The notes under the pieces were generated by a model. The model ran no database searches. It had not been told where the DNA came from and worked only from the letters and a program-made list of their open reading frames with translations. DNA of 64,000 nucleotides from Streptomyces tauricus (GTDB lineage: Bacteria > Actinomycetota > Actinomycetes > Streptomycetales > Streptomycetaceae), in assembly GCF_014650955.1 (NCBI RefSeq), contig NZ_BMVY01000009.1, positions 62,001 through 126,000 on the forward strand, given 5' to 3'. How positions within the stretch are numbered: the stretch's first letter is position 1; every line of letters starts with the position of its first letter. Positions 1 through 7,901 of this stretch are shown here, piece after piece. A program made the translations under genes and the position numbers.

Positions 1-70
1 AGACCCCGGGCCAGACCGCTGGGTAGGCCCCGGGCCGGTCCCGCGAGCCCGCCGAGGGCCGCGTACGTAC

Positions 71-99
71 AGGTCCGCCTGGTGTGACCAGGCGGACCT
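71..99. terminator. Perfect 12-bp hairpin upstream of kynA
   Basis: Two exactly complementary 12-base arms (71-82 and 88-99) flank the loop TGTGA. The element lies 107 bases before the kynA start and is most simply the terminator of a gene left of the window. No long T-run follows, which is usual in Streptomyces. A role in the kynA leader cannot be excluded. Confidence 0.5.
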
Positions 100-205
100 T
101 GCGGTTTCGGGGCACGATTGTGGAGGATGCCGGTTGGGGACCGGGGCCCCCGTGTCGGAATTCGGCAGGGGCGGACCGCTACCCGGAGTACAGCAGGAGA
201 CAGCG

Positions 206-1063
206 ATGTCCCAACAGGCTCAGCACGGCGAGGCCCACACGGCGGCTTCGGAGCCCGAGACCCCGCATCTCGACTTCCAGGGCACGACGCCGTACGAGGA
301 CTACGTACAGGCGGACGTCCTCACCCACCTCCAGCACACCCTCTCCGACGACCCCGGAGAGATGGTCTTCCTGGTGACGACCCAGGTCATGGAGCTGTGG
401 TTCACCGTCATCGTGCACGAGTGGGAGACCGCGGCGAAGGCGCTGCGCGAGGACCGCGTGCCGGTCGCGGTGGCCGCCCTGAAGCGTTCGGTACGGGAAC
501 TGGAGGCGCTGAACGCCTCCTGGAAGCCCCTCGGCCAGCTCACTCCGGCCCAGTTCAACTCGTACCGCAGCGCCCTCGGCGAGGGCTCCGGATTCCAGTC
601 GGCGATGTACCGCCGCATGGAGTTCCTGCTCGGCGACAAGTCCGCGTCCATGCTCGTACCGCACCGGGGCGCGCCCCGCGTGCACGCCGAGCTGGAGAAG
701 GCCCTGCACGAGCCGAGTCTGTACGACGAGGTACTGCGGCTGCTCGCCCGGCGCGGCCACGCGATACCGCCCTCGGTCGTCCAGCGGGACGTCTCCGGCC
801 GCTACGAGCCCTCGCCCGAGGTCGAGGCCGTGTGGACCGACCTCTACGCGGGCGACGAGAGCTCCGAACTCGCGCGCCTCGGCGAGGCGTTGACCGACGT
901 CGCCGAACTGGTCTGGCGCTGGCGCAACGACCACCTGGTCGCCACCCGCCGCGCGATGGGCTCCAAGACGGGCACCGGCGGCTCGGCGGGCGTGGCCTGG
1001 CTGGAGAAGCGGGCCCGCAAGAACGTGTTCCCCGAGCTGTGGACGGCACGGTCGCATGTCTGA
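206..1063 (+). CDS. kynA: Tryptophan 2,3-dioxygenase
   Basis: This 285-aa haem dioxygenase opens the indole ring of L-tryptophan to give N-formylkynurenine, the first step of tryptophan catabolism. Family landmarks: the ELWF helix (about residues 63-66), the substrate-carboxylate Arg in YRRMEFLLG (about R136), the proximal haem His in WRNDHLVATRR (about H243) and the GSKTGTGGSAGV loop (252-263). The position of the distal active-site His of the Xanthomonas enzyme reads Thr here (VTTQVMELW, about T59). The ATG at 206 follows AGGAGA; longer readings lack a ribosome-binding site. The gene overlaps kynU by 8 bases (ATGTCTGA), so the two are almost certainly translationally coupled. The order matches S. 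coelicolor kynA-kynU. Confidence 0.93.
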   Translation: MSQQAQHGEAHTAASEPETPHLDFQGTTPYEDYVQADVLTHLQHTLSDDPGEMVFLVTTQVMELWFTVIVHEWETAAKALREDRVPVAVAALKRSVRELEALNASWKPLGQLTPAQFNSYRSALGEGSGFQSAMYRRMEFLLGDKSASMLVPHRGAPRVHAELEKALHEPSLYDEVLRLLARRGHAIPPSVVQRDVSGRYEPSPEVEAVWTDLYAGDESSELARLGEALTDVAELVWRWRNDHLVATRRAMGSKTGTGGSAGVAWLEKRARKNVFPELWTARSHV

Positions 1064-2297
1064 GCCGTACGCGGAGTCCGGCACGGAGTCGTACGCGAGC
1101 AGGGCGGCGGCGCTGGACGCCACCGACGAACTGGCCAAACTGCGCGCGCAGTTCGTGCTGGACGACACGGTGTACCTGGACGGGAACTCGCTCGGCGCGC
1201 TGCCGCGCTCGGTGCCCGGCCGGATCGAGGACGTCGTGCGCAGACAGTGGGGTTCGCTGCGGATCAGGTCCTGGGACGAGAGCGGCTGGTGGACGGCGCC
1301 GGAGCGGATCGGCGACCGGATCGCGCCGCTGGTGGGCGCGGCGCCCGGCCAGATCGTCGTCGGCGACTCGACGAGCGTGAACGTGTTCAAGGCGGTCGTG
1401 GGCGCGGTGCGCCTCGCCGGCGGAGGCGGGGGCCAGGGCGGGGGTGCGCGTGGTGAGGCCCGGGACGAGATCCTGGTCGACGCGACGACGTTCCCCACGG
1501 ACGGGTACATCGCCGCGTCGGCGGCGCGGCTCACGGGCTGCACGCTGCGCCCGGTGGCGCCGGACGAGGTCCCGGACGCCCTGAGCGGACGTACGGCCGC
1601 GGTGCTCCTGAACCACGTCGACTACCGCACGGGCCGCCTGCACGACCTGCCGTCCCTGACGGCCGCGATCCACGAGGCGGGTGCCGTTTCGGTCTGGGAC
1701 CTCTGCCACAGCGCGGGCGCCCTGCCGGTCGGCCTGGACGAACACGGCGTGGACCTGGCGGTCGGCTGCACGTACAAGTACCTGAACGGCGGCCCGGGTT
1801 CACCGGCGTACCTCTACGTACGCCGGGACCACCAGCCCCGCTTCGACTCCCCGCTGCCGGGCTGGAACTCCCACGCCGACCCCTTCGGCATGACCCCGGA
1901 CCACGTCCCGGCCGACGGCGCCCTCCGCGGCCGGGTCGGCACCCCGGACATCCTCTCCATGCTCGCCCTGGAGGCGGCCCTCGAGGTCTGGGACGACGTC
2001 TCGATCGAGGCGGTCCGCACCAAGTCCCTCGCCCTGACGGACTTCTTCCTGGAATGCGTCGAGGCGTACGTACCTGCGGGTGCGGTCGAGTCGGTGACCC
2101 CGGCCGACCACGGCGAACGGGGCAGCCAGGTCGCGTTGCGCTGCGCGGACGCGGGCGAGGTGATGCGCCGCCTGATCGCCCGGGGAGTGATCGGCGACTT
2201 CCGGGAACCAGACATCCTCCGCTTCGGCTTCACCCCGCTGTACGTGGGTTTCGCGGATGTGGAGAGGGCGGCGGGGGTGTTGGGCGGGTTGTTCTGA
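1056..2297 (+). CDS. kynU: Kynureninase
   Basis: This 413-aa PLP enzyme cleaves L-kynurenine to anthranilate and alanine. PLP-site features are visible: the phosphate-binding GDSTSVN segment (about 103-109), the cofactor-pairing Asp in VWDLCHSAG (about D215), and the Schiff-base Lys in CTYKYLNGG (about K241). The start lies inside the end of kynA, typical of an operon. Together with kynA and the formamidase-like gene at 3470 it gives a complete tryptophan-to-anthranilate route. A Gly-rich, Streptomyces-type insertion sits near residues 122-131. Confidence 0.93.
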   Translation: MSEPYAESGTESYASRAAALDATDELAKLRAQFVLDDTVYLDGNSLGALPRSVPGRIEDVVRRQWGSLRIRSWDESGWWTAPERIGDRIAPLVGAAPGQIVVGDSTSVNVFKAVVGAVRLAGGGGGQGGGARGEARDEILVDATTFPTDGYIAASAARLTGCTLRPVAPDEVPDALSGRTAAVLLNHVDYRTGRLHDLPSLTAAIHEAGAVSVWDLCHSAGALPVGLDEHGVDLAVGCTYKYLNGGPGSPAYLYVRRDHQPRFDSPLPGWNSHADPFGMTPDHVPADGALRGRVGTPDILSMLALEAALEVWDDVSIEAVRTKSLALTDFFLECVEAYVPAGAVESVTPADHGERGSQVALRCADAGEVMRRLIARGVIGDFREPDILRFGFTPLYVGFADVERAAGVLGGLF

Positions 2298-2308
2298 CGA
2301 GCAGGGTT

Positions 2309-2487
2309 TTCGCCCCCGCCGCCCCTACCCGTTCCCGTCGACGACTCGGGGGCGCTGCCCCCGAACCCCCGGTCCTCAAACGCCGGACGGGCTGGAAAAC
2401 CAGCCCGTCCGGCGTTTGAGGACAAAGGGGGGCGAGGGGGCGCAGCCCCCATGCGTGGACGGGAACGGGTAGGGGCGGCGGGGGCGA
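2309..2487. repeat. Nested inverted repeat between convergent genes (copy 1 of 3)
   Basis: The 178-bp gap between kynU and the oppositely oriented TetR gene is almost all inverted repeat. Outer arms of about 27 bases lie near 2311-2338 and 2458-2486. Inside is a hairpin built from TCAAACGCCGGACGGGCTG (2377-2395) and its complement (2400-2420). The same element recurs at 12429-12536 and 25239-25413, each time between convergent genes, so it probably works as a bidirectional terminator. TCAAACGCCGG-type elements are dispersed in many Streptomyces genomes. Confidence 0.75.
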
Positions 2488-2497
2488 AGAAAGCCCT

Positions 2498-3145
2498 CTA
2501 CCCCACGAACACCCCGCCCCGCGCAGCGGCAACCGCCGCCGCGGCCGCCCGCTCCCCGGCAGCCGCGTCCGGCGCCACCCCCGACGTCAGCAACGCGTAA
2601 TACAGCGGCGCCGAAACAGCCCGCACAACCTCCCCCGCATCGGTCCCCACAGGCAGCTCCCCCCGCGCAACCCCCTGCTCGACGCAGGGCGCCCACTCGG
2701 CGACCCGCACGTCGTAGAACCGCCGCAGTGCCTCCGCCGTACGCGCGTCGCACGCCGCGGCGGCGATCACCGCCCGGAACAACGCGCCCTGCCGGGGATC
2801 GGCGAGCGTACGGCAGACCAGCGCGGCGTTGGCCCGCAGATCCCCGAGCACGGAGCCCGTCTCGGTACGGGGGAGGGACTGCTCGGCCATGTCACCGAGC
2901 AGGTCGGCGACGAGCCCGGTGACGGAGCCCCAGCGCCGGTACACGGTCGTCTTCCCCACCCCCGCGCGCCGGGCGACATCCGCCAGATCGAGATGGGCGA
3001 ACCCCTGCTCGGCCAGCACGTCCCCGGCGACACGCAACACGGCCGTACGGACCCGAGCGGTACGCCCCCCGGGACGGACGGTCCCGGGTTCGGGCTCGGG
3101 CTCGCGCTCGGGCTCGCTCTCGGTCGAGTCGGGCGCGGCGATCAT
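2498..3145 (-). CDS. TetR-family transcriptional regulator
   Basis: This 215-aa regulator has an N-terminal helix-turn-helix (about residues 45-66, with LADVARRAGVGKTTVYRRWGS) after an acidic Glu/Pro repeat, and a divergent all-helical ligand domain. The ATG at 3145 is preceded by GGAGTTCCT. The frame stays open for 57 more codons upstream, where it encodes pentapeptide repeats of the PTCLL type, so a longer N-terminus is possible but unlikely. It diverges from the kynurenine-formamidase-like gene, and a 14-bp palindrome lies in the shared region. Control of kynB or of the whole kyn set is a reasonable inference, not shown. Confidence 0.85.
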   Translation of the reverse strand: MIAAPDSTESEPEREPEPEPGTVRPGGRTARVRTAVLRVAGDVLAEQGFAHLDLADVARRAGVGKTTVYRRWGSVTGLVADLLGDMAEQSLPRTETGSVLGDLRANAALVCRTLADPRQGALFRAVIAAAACDARTAEALRRFYDVRVAEWAPCVEQGVARGELPVGTDAGEVVRAVSAPLYYALLTSGVAPDAAAGERAAAAAVAAARGGVFVG

Positions 3146-3469
3146 AGGAACTCCTTGGCGAACACGGACGGTATCGGGACGAGACGAGTCGGAACGAGTC
3201 GGGAGAAGGCAGGTCGGGAGAATGCAGGTCGGGACGAGACAGGTCGGCAGGAGAGGAGCCGGGGGCCGAACGCCTGACTCCGGCCCCCCACCAGCGTAAC
3301 GAAACACCAGCACCATTTACCGCTAACCGAGCGTCACGGCGGTGTGTAGGCGCACGTCACCGGCCTGATACCGTCCCGCCAACGACCCGCGCCCCGGAGC
3401 ACGTTGACCGCAAGCTCCGTGAGCTCACGGGCCGGGGAACGAACACCGCACCGCTGAGAGGCTTGGAGC
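3146..3469. promoter_or_regulatory. Divergent tetR/kynB control region
   Basis: This 324-bp gap holds a four-unit 15-bp tandem repeat at 3197-3256 (units like GGTCGGGAGAATGCA) and a perfect 14-bp palindrome, CCGTGAGCTCACGG, at 3417-3430, 39 bases before kynB. The palindrome is a candidate TetR operator. No -10/-35 pair stands out clearly. Confidence 0.45.
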
Positions 3470-4336
3470 ATGCCGGACGACGCCCGCGACGCCGCGGAGG
3501 AGGAGTCGGCCTTCTCCCATCCGCCCGTCGACCCCGACACCACCGCCGCGTACGGCGACCACCCCGACCAGGTCGTCGACTTCTACGCGCCCCGCGGCGG
3601 TGAGGAGTCTGCCCCGCTCGTCGTCGTCCTGCACGGCGGCGCCTGGCGTGCCCCGTACGACCGGCGGCACATCACCCCGTTCGCGGACTTCCTGGCCCGG
3701 CGGGGCTTCGCCGTGGCCAACGTCGAGTACCGGCGCGGCGCCACGATCCCGGCGCTGGGCGGCACGGGACCGGTGGCCGGGCGCTGGCCCGACACCTTCG
3801 ACGACGTCGCGGCGGCGCTGGACGCGATGCCGGCTCTCGTACGGAAGGCCCTGCCGGGAGCCGACGTGCGCCGCACGGTGGTCACCGGCCACTCGGCCGG
3901 CGGCCAGCTGGCGCTGTGGGCGGCCGCCCGCCACCTGCTGCCGACCGACGCGCCCTGGTACCTGGAGAGGCCGGCCCCGTTGCGCGGTGTGGTCGCCCTG
4001 GCCCCGATCGCGGACTTCACGGTCGCGGAGAAGCTGGACGTCTGTTCCGGAGCGGCCCTCCAACTCCTCGGTGGAGAGAGCAAGTTCGATGAACGGCAGC
4101 CGTACGCCGACCCGGCCCTGCTCCTCCCGACAGGCATCGCCACGACCCTGGTCCAGGGCAGGACGGACACCGTCGTACCGCAGGCGGTCGCGGAGGCATA
4201 CGCGGACGCCGCCGCGAAGGCCGGTGAGGTGGTGGGCCTGACGCTCCTGGAGGACGTCGGCCACTTCCCCCTGATCGACCCGGCGGCGGACGCGTGCGCG
4301 GTGGTGGCGGAAGAGATCGCCCAACTGGCCTGGTAG
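3470..4336 (+). CDS. kynB: Alpha/beta hydrolase, probable kynurenine formamidase
   Basis: This 288-aa cytoplasmic protein has the hormone-sensitive-lipase/arylformamidase architecture: oxyanion motif HGGAW (55-59), nucleophile elbow GHSAGG (Ser about 142), acid in QGRTDTVVP (near 235-240) and catalytic His in EDVGHFPL (near 265-270). Formamidases of this type hydrolyse N-formylkynurenine to kynurenine, which would fill the step between kynA and kynU encoded just upstream. S. coelicolor has the same trio, with the formamidase at SCO3644. A general esterase role is the alternative, but context favours KynB. The start ATG at 3470 follows GAGAGGCTTGGAGC. Confidence 0.78.
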   Translation: MPDDARDAAEEESAFSHPPVDPDTTAAYGDHPDQVVDFYAPRGGEESAPLVVVLHGGAWRAPYDRRHITPFADFLARRGFAVANVEYRRGATIPALGGTGPVAGRWPDTFDDVAAALDAMPALVRKALPGADVRRTVVTGHSAGGQLALWAAARHLLPTDAPWYLERPAPLRGVVALAPIADFTVAEKLDVCSGAALQLLGGESKFDERQPYADPALLLPTGIATTLVQGRTDTVVPQAVAEAYADAAAKAGEVVGLTLLEDVGHFPLIDPAADACAVVAEEIAQLAW

Positions 4337-4397
4337 TTCGAAGCCCACCGGACGGCACAGCGCCCCGCGTACCCCGCCCGCCCCGCGTACCCCGCCC

Positions 4398-4426
4398 GCC
4401 CCGAAAGGGGCGCGGGGAACTGCGCA
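4398..4426 (+). repeat. Dispersed GGGGCGCGGGGAAC element, single copy
   Basis: The core AGGGGCGCGGGGAACTGCGC just downstream of kynB belongs to the same short family as the triplicate at 7707-7805 and the inverted copy at about 9178-9200. Such elements are scattered between Streptomyces genes. Confidence 0.55.
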
Positions 4427-4475
4427 CCCGGCCCTCACCGCCGCACGCAGCTCACCGCGTCCGCGTTCCCCGGGT

Positions 4476-4494
4476 CATACCCGTAATACCTGAG
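4476..4494 (+). promoter_or_regulatory. 19-bp motif, copy 1
   Basis: The sequence CATACCCGTAATACCTGAG lies 127 bases before the chimeric gene and differs from 5600-5618 at two of 19 positions. Each copy sits upstream of a two-component-type gene, which suggests a binding site or promoter element inherited with these genes. Confidence 0.5.
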
Positions 4495-4620
4495 AGCCAC
4501 ATCCCAGTTGGGCTCCCTGGCGGGACGCCGACTACCCGCCCGAATCCGTAACTTCCCTGTCACGAGGCCAGAAGGCCGAACGCACGGAACCAGGGACCGG
4601 AACAGGGACGGGGACGAGTC

Positions 4621-5583
4621 ATGCAGTGGTGGCCAAAAACAGGTGAGCTGCGGACCCCGGCTCAGTCACCCGGCGAGGCATCGCCCCCAACACCGCACCC
4701 ACCACCCCAAGGCCCCCGCCTGCGCCACACCCTGCTCGCCACGCTGGTCACGGCAGCCGTGGTCGCCCCGATCTCCGCCGCGACCGCGAATCCGCAGATA
4801 CCCGCGCCCGCCCCGCCCCGCATCGGCACGATCACCCCCACCACCCTGGACAGGGCGTACGCGGCGAACCGGGCGAACGCCGCCGAGGCGTCCCGCATGG
4901 CCGCCGCCCACGGCGACCAAACCCGCGCGTCCGCCGCCCGCGCCATGGCGGACCCGTCCCGTCAGCACCTCACCTTCGACGCCCGCGGCCCCGGCCGCGC
5001 GGGTTTGGTCGGGCAGGCGGTCGACGGCCTGGACGCGATCGCGAAGGTCGCCGAACTCGCCCCGGACGTCGTCCTGATGGACATCCGCATGCCCGAGCTG
5101 GGCGGCATCGAGGCCACCCGCCGCATCACCGGCGAGACCCCGCAGATCAGAGTCCTGGTGCTGACCACCTTCGACCTCGACGAGTACGTGTACGACGCGC
5201 TGCGGGCCGGTGCTTCCGGGTTCCTGCTCAAGGACGCGTCGGCCGACCAGCTCGCGGAGGCGGTCAGGATCGTGGCCGCCGGTGACGCGCTGCTCGCGCC
5301 CGGGATCACCCGTCGTCTCATCGCCGAGTTCTCCCGGCTGGGCTCCGCGCCCCGGGCCCCCCTCAAGCAGCGTGTCGGCGAGCTGACCGAGCGCGAGACG
5401 GAGGTCCTCGCCCTCATCGCGCAGGGCCTGTCGAACGCGGAGATCGCCGAGCGGCTCTTCGTCGCCGAGCAGACCGTGAAGACCCACGTGGGCCGCATCC
5501 TGGTGAAACTGGGACTGCGGGACCGCACCCAGGCGGCGGTGTTCGCCTACGAGTGCGGGCTGGTGCGCCCCACCGGCTACTGA
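4621..5583 (+). pseudogene. Chimeric gene: secreted hydrolase N-terminus joined to truncated response regulator
   Basis: The 320-codon reading frame joins two unrelated parts. Codons 1 to about 127 read as the start of an exported protein: a hydrophobic segment (LLATLVTAAVVAPISAA, about 38-54), then a helical region and an FDARGPGRA segment typical, from memory, of Streptomyces alpha/beta hydrolases of the DUF1023 type; the catalytic core is absent. From about codon 129 (VGQAVDG) it is a NarL-type response regulator aligned to residue 31 onward of the intact regulator at 7028. It keeps the phospho-acceptor segment VVLMDIRMPE and a full LuxR-type HTH (ELTERETEVLALIAQGLSNAEIA) but lacks the first strand and the acidic Asp pair. 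The join falls near 4999-5010. A deletion probably removed the rest of the hydrolase, a kinase and the regulator start. If translated, the DNA-binding part would be directed to the membrane, so it is probably not functional as written. Confidence 0.72.
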
Positions 5584-5599
5584 CCCACCGGGCCACGGG

Positions 5600-5618
5600 G
5601 ATACCCGTAGTACCTGAG
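5600..5618 (+). promoter_or_regulatory. 19-bp motif, copy 2
   Basis: GATACCCGTAGTACCTGAG lies 67 bases before the likely start of the intact histidine kinase and matches the copy at 4476-4494 at 17 of 19 positions. It may be the operator or promoter of the kinase-regulator operon. Confidence 0.5.
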
Positions 5619-5684
5619 GGGGAGGCCGAAGGACCCTTCTCACTGGTGACGACCACCACCCCCGCCCCGGCCTACGGTTTGAAC

Positions 5685-7031
5685 GTGACCGAGACGACCC
5701 AGACACAGACGACGCTGCCAGGCGGCGGCCGGCCGCGGAGCCCCGAGTTCCAGCTGGCGATGGACGTATCGCGGGGACTGCGGCAGGACCTGTTCCACGA
5801 CGCCTTCGCCCTCCACCCGCTTCCGAGGATGCGCGTGGACGGCCCGCTGACCCGACTGCTGCCGCCGCGCCTTCAGGAGCACGCCACCCGCTTCCCGCAC
5901 GCCCTGGTGGTGCTGGCCGGCACGGTGACGCTGCTCATCTCCCTCGCGGGCAACGGCGGCGGCGATCTGGCGCAGTTCCTGACCGGCCTCCTGGGCATGG
6001 GCGCGATCCTGCTGACCCTGCTCAGGCCGGTCGGCGCCTTCTGGATCTCCCTCGCGGTGGCACCCGTCACGGCCCAGTTCGGCAACCACTGGGGCAGCAA
6101 CTGGCCCTGGTCGCCCGGCGCCTTCGCCACCCAGCTGGTCGTCCTCACGGTCGTGGCGATGCGGACAAGGCCTCGCACGGCGGCCTGGATGTGGGCGCTG
6201 ACCGCGGCCTACGGCCTCGTCGCGGAGGCCTTCTTCCGAGGTGACCACTACTACACGAACACCATGCCGTTCCTGTTCGTGAGCGCGCTGGCCATGCTGG
6301 TCGTCACGGTGTGGCACGTGCGCCGCGAGGCCGCGCAGAAGGTGACCGCCCAGCAGACGGTGACCGCGCACGAGCGCTCCAAGCGGACCCTTCTCGAAGA
6401 GCGCACGACGATCGCCCGCGAGCTGCACGACGTGGTCGCCCACCACATGTCGGTGGTCGCCATCCAGGCGGAGGCCGCGCCCTACCGCGTGGAGAACCCC
6501 CCGCCGGAGCTGGAGTACGCGTTCAAGGTGATCAGGGAGAACGCGGTCATAGCGCTCTCCGAGCTGCGCCGGGTGCTCGGCGTCGTACGGGCCGAGGACT
6601 ACGAGGCCCCGGACGCCCCGCAGCCCAAGCTCGCGGACCTGGACCGCCTCCTGGAGAACGTGCGTGACGCCGGCCTCCAGGTGGACAAGACCGTCACGGG
6701 AGCGGTGCGGGAGCTGCCGCAGGGCGTCGAGCTGTCCGCCTACCGAATAGTCCAGGAGGCGCTGAGCAACAGCCTGCGCCACGCGCCGGGCGCCGCGGCC
6801 AAGGTGGAGGTCGGCTATGTGCTCGGCGGGCTCGGGCTGCGGATAGTGAACGGTCCGGCGACCGGGCTGGTCAAGCCGTCACCGGGTGCCGGGCACGGTG
6901 TCACGGGCATGCGGGAGAGGGTGTCGATGCTGGACGGGGAGATGACGGCGGAGGCGACGGACGACGGGGGCTACGAGGTCGAGGTCTTCCTGCCGGTGAC
7001 GGCGGCGGTGTCTGCGGAGGACACGGCATGA
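5685..7031 (+). CDS. Two-component sensor histidine kinase, NarL-partner type
   Basis: This membrane kinase (448 aa from the GTG at 5685) has several N-terminal transmembrane segments (roughly residues 60-180), a short coiled coil, and a HisKA_3 dimerisation segment with the phospho-acceptor His in RELHDVVAHH (about H248). The HATPase domain shows an N-box (QEALSNSLRHAP) and a G-box (GHGVTGMRERV). The start is uncertain: in-frame GTGs at 5646 and 5685 both lack a clear ribosome-binding site, and the frame extends further upstream. The stop overlaps the regulator start by 4 bases (ATGA), so this kinase and the 7028 regulator are a cognate pair. No ligand can be inferred. Confidence 0.9.
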   Translation: MTETTQTQTTLPGGGRPRSPEFQLAMDVSRGLRQDLFHDAFALHPLPRMRVDGPLTRLLPPRLQEHATRFPHALVVLAGTVTLLISLAGNGGGDLAQFLTGLLGMGAILLTLLRPVGAFWISLAVAPVTAQFGNHWGSNWPWSPGAFATQLVVLTVVAMRTRPRTAAWMWALTAAYGLVAEAFFRGDHYYTNTMPFLFVSALAMLVVTVWHVRREAAQKVTAQQTVTAHERSKRTLLEERTTIARELHDVVAHHMSVVAIQAEAAPYRVENPPPELEYAFKVIRENAVIALSELRRVLGVVRAEDYEAPDAPQPKLADLDRLLENVRDAGLQVDKTVTGAVRELPQGVELSAYRIVQEALSNSLRHAPGAAAKVEVGYVLGGLGLRIVNGPATGLVKPSPGAGHGVTGMRERVSMLDGEMTAEATDDGGYEVEVFLPVTAAVSAEDTA

Positions 7032-7693
7032 CCATTCGGGTACTGATCGCCGACGACCAGATGATGGTCCGCGAAGGGTTCTCGGTGCTGCTCGGCGCGA
7101 TGCCGGACATCGAGGTCGTGGGCGAGGCGGTCAACGGCCGGGAAGCGGTCGACCGGGTCAGGGAGCTCGCCCCGGACGTCGTCCTGATGGACATCCGGAT
7201 GCCCGAGATGAACGGCATCGAGGCGACGCGCGAGATCGTGGCGGCGGACGGCGCGGCGAAGGTGCTCGTGCTGACGACGTTCGACCTCGACGAGTACGTG
7301 TACCAGGCGCTGCGCGCCGGTGCGTCGGGGTTCCTCCTGAAGGACGCCTCGGCCCGGCAGCTCGCCGACGGGGTACGGGTGGTGGCGGCCGGCGAGGCGC
7401 TGCTGGCGCCCTCGGTGACGAAGCGGCTGATCACCGAGTTCTCGAAGCTGGCCGAGGAGCCGCGCTACTCGGCCACCGCCCACGCGGCCTACGGTGACCT
7501 GACCGACCGGGAGACGGAGGTGCTGGTCCTCATCGCCCAGGGCCTGTCCAACGCGGAGATAGCCACCCGCCTGGTCGTGGCGGAGTCCACCATAAAGACA
7601 CACGTGAGCCGCATCCTGGTGAAGCTGGGCCTGAGAGACCGAACCCAAGCAGCAGTCTTCGCCTACGAGGCCCGCCTGGTAACCCCAGGCTGA
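7028..7693 (+). CDS. Response regulator, NarL/LuxR family
   Basis: This 221-aa regulator has a complete receiver domain: acidic pair D9/D10, phospho-acceptor D55 in VVLMDIRMPE and a conserved Lys in FLLKDAS (about K105). A C-terminal LuxR-type HTH follows (about 155-215; LTDRETEVLVLIAQGLSNAEIA). It overlaps the kinase gene by 4 bases. The truncated regulator fused to a hydrolase fragment at 4621-5583 is its close paralogue, near-identical in VLVLTTFDLDEYVY and LVKLGLRDRTQAAVFAYE. Confidence 0.93.
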   Translation: MTIRVLIADDQMMVREGFSVLLGAMPDIEVVGEAVNGREAVDRVRELAPDVVLMDIRMPEMNGIEATREIVAADGAAKVLVLTTFDLDEYVYQALRAGASGFLLKDASARQLADGVRVVAAGEALLAPSVTKRLITEFSKLAEEPRYSATAHAAYGDLTDRETEVLVLIAQGLSNAEIATRLVVAESTIKTHVSRILVKLGLRDRTQAAVFAYEARLVTPG

Positions 7694-7706
7694 CCGCCCC
7701 CCCCCC

Positions 7707-7805
7707 AGGGGCGCGGGGAACGGCGCAGTCTTTCGCCTTTTAGGGGCGCGGGGAACGGCGCAATCTTTGGCCTTTCAGGGGCGCGGGGAACGGCGCAACC
7801 AGCCC
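7707..7805 (+). repeat. Three tandem 35-bp units with the GGGGCGCGGGGAAC core
   Basis: The core AGGGGCGCGGGGAACGGCGCA begins at 7707, 7742 and 7777, exactly 35 bases apart, linked by short CTTT-rich spacers. The array occupies the gap after the response-regulator operon and may help termination. Single copies occur elsewhere in the window; only here is it tandem. Confidence 0.8.
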
Positions 7806-7889
7806 CCACCGACCCGCAGCCGAAAGACACCCCGGAGCGAAGCCCCAGTTCAAGAGGGCAGGCCCTGTCCAGACAGGGACACCACCGGC

Positions 7890-7895
7890 TAGCGT
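7890..7895 (+). promoter_or_regulatory. -10-like hexamer of the P450 gene (leaderless)
   Basis: TAGCGT ends 6 bases before the ATG at 7902 and there is no ribosome-binding sequence between them, as expected for a leaderless transcript. Confidence 0.4.
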
Positions 7896-7901
7896 CCGCT
7901 C

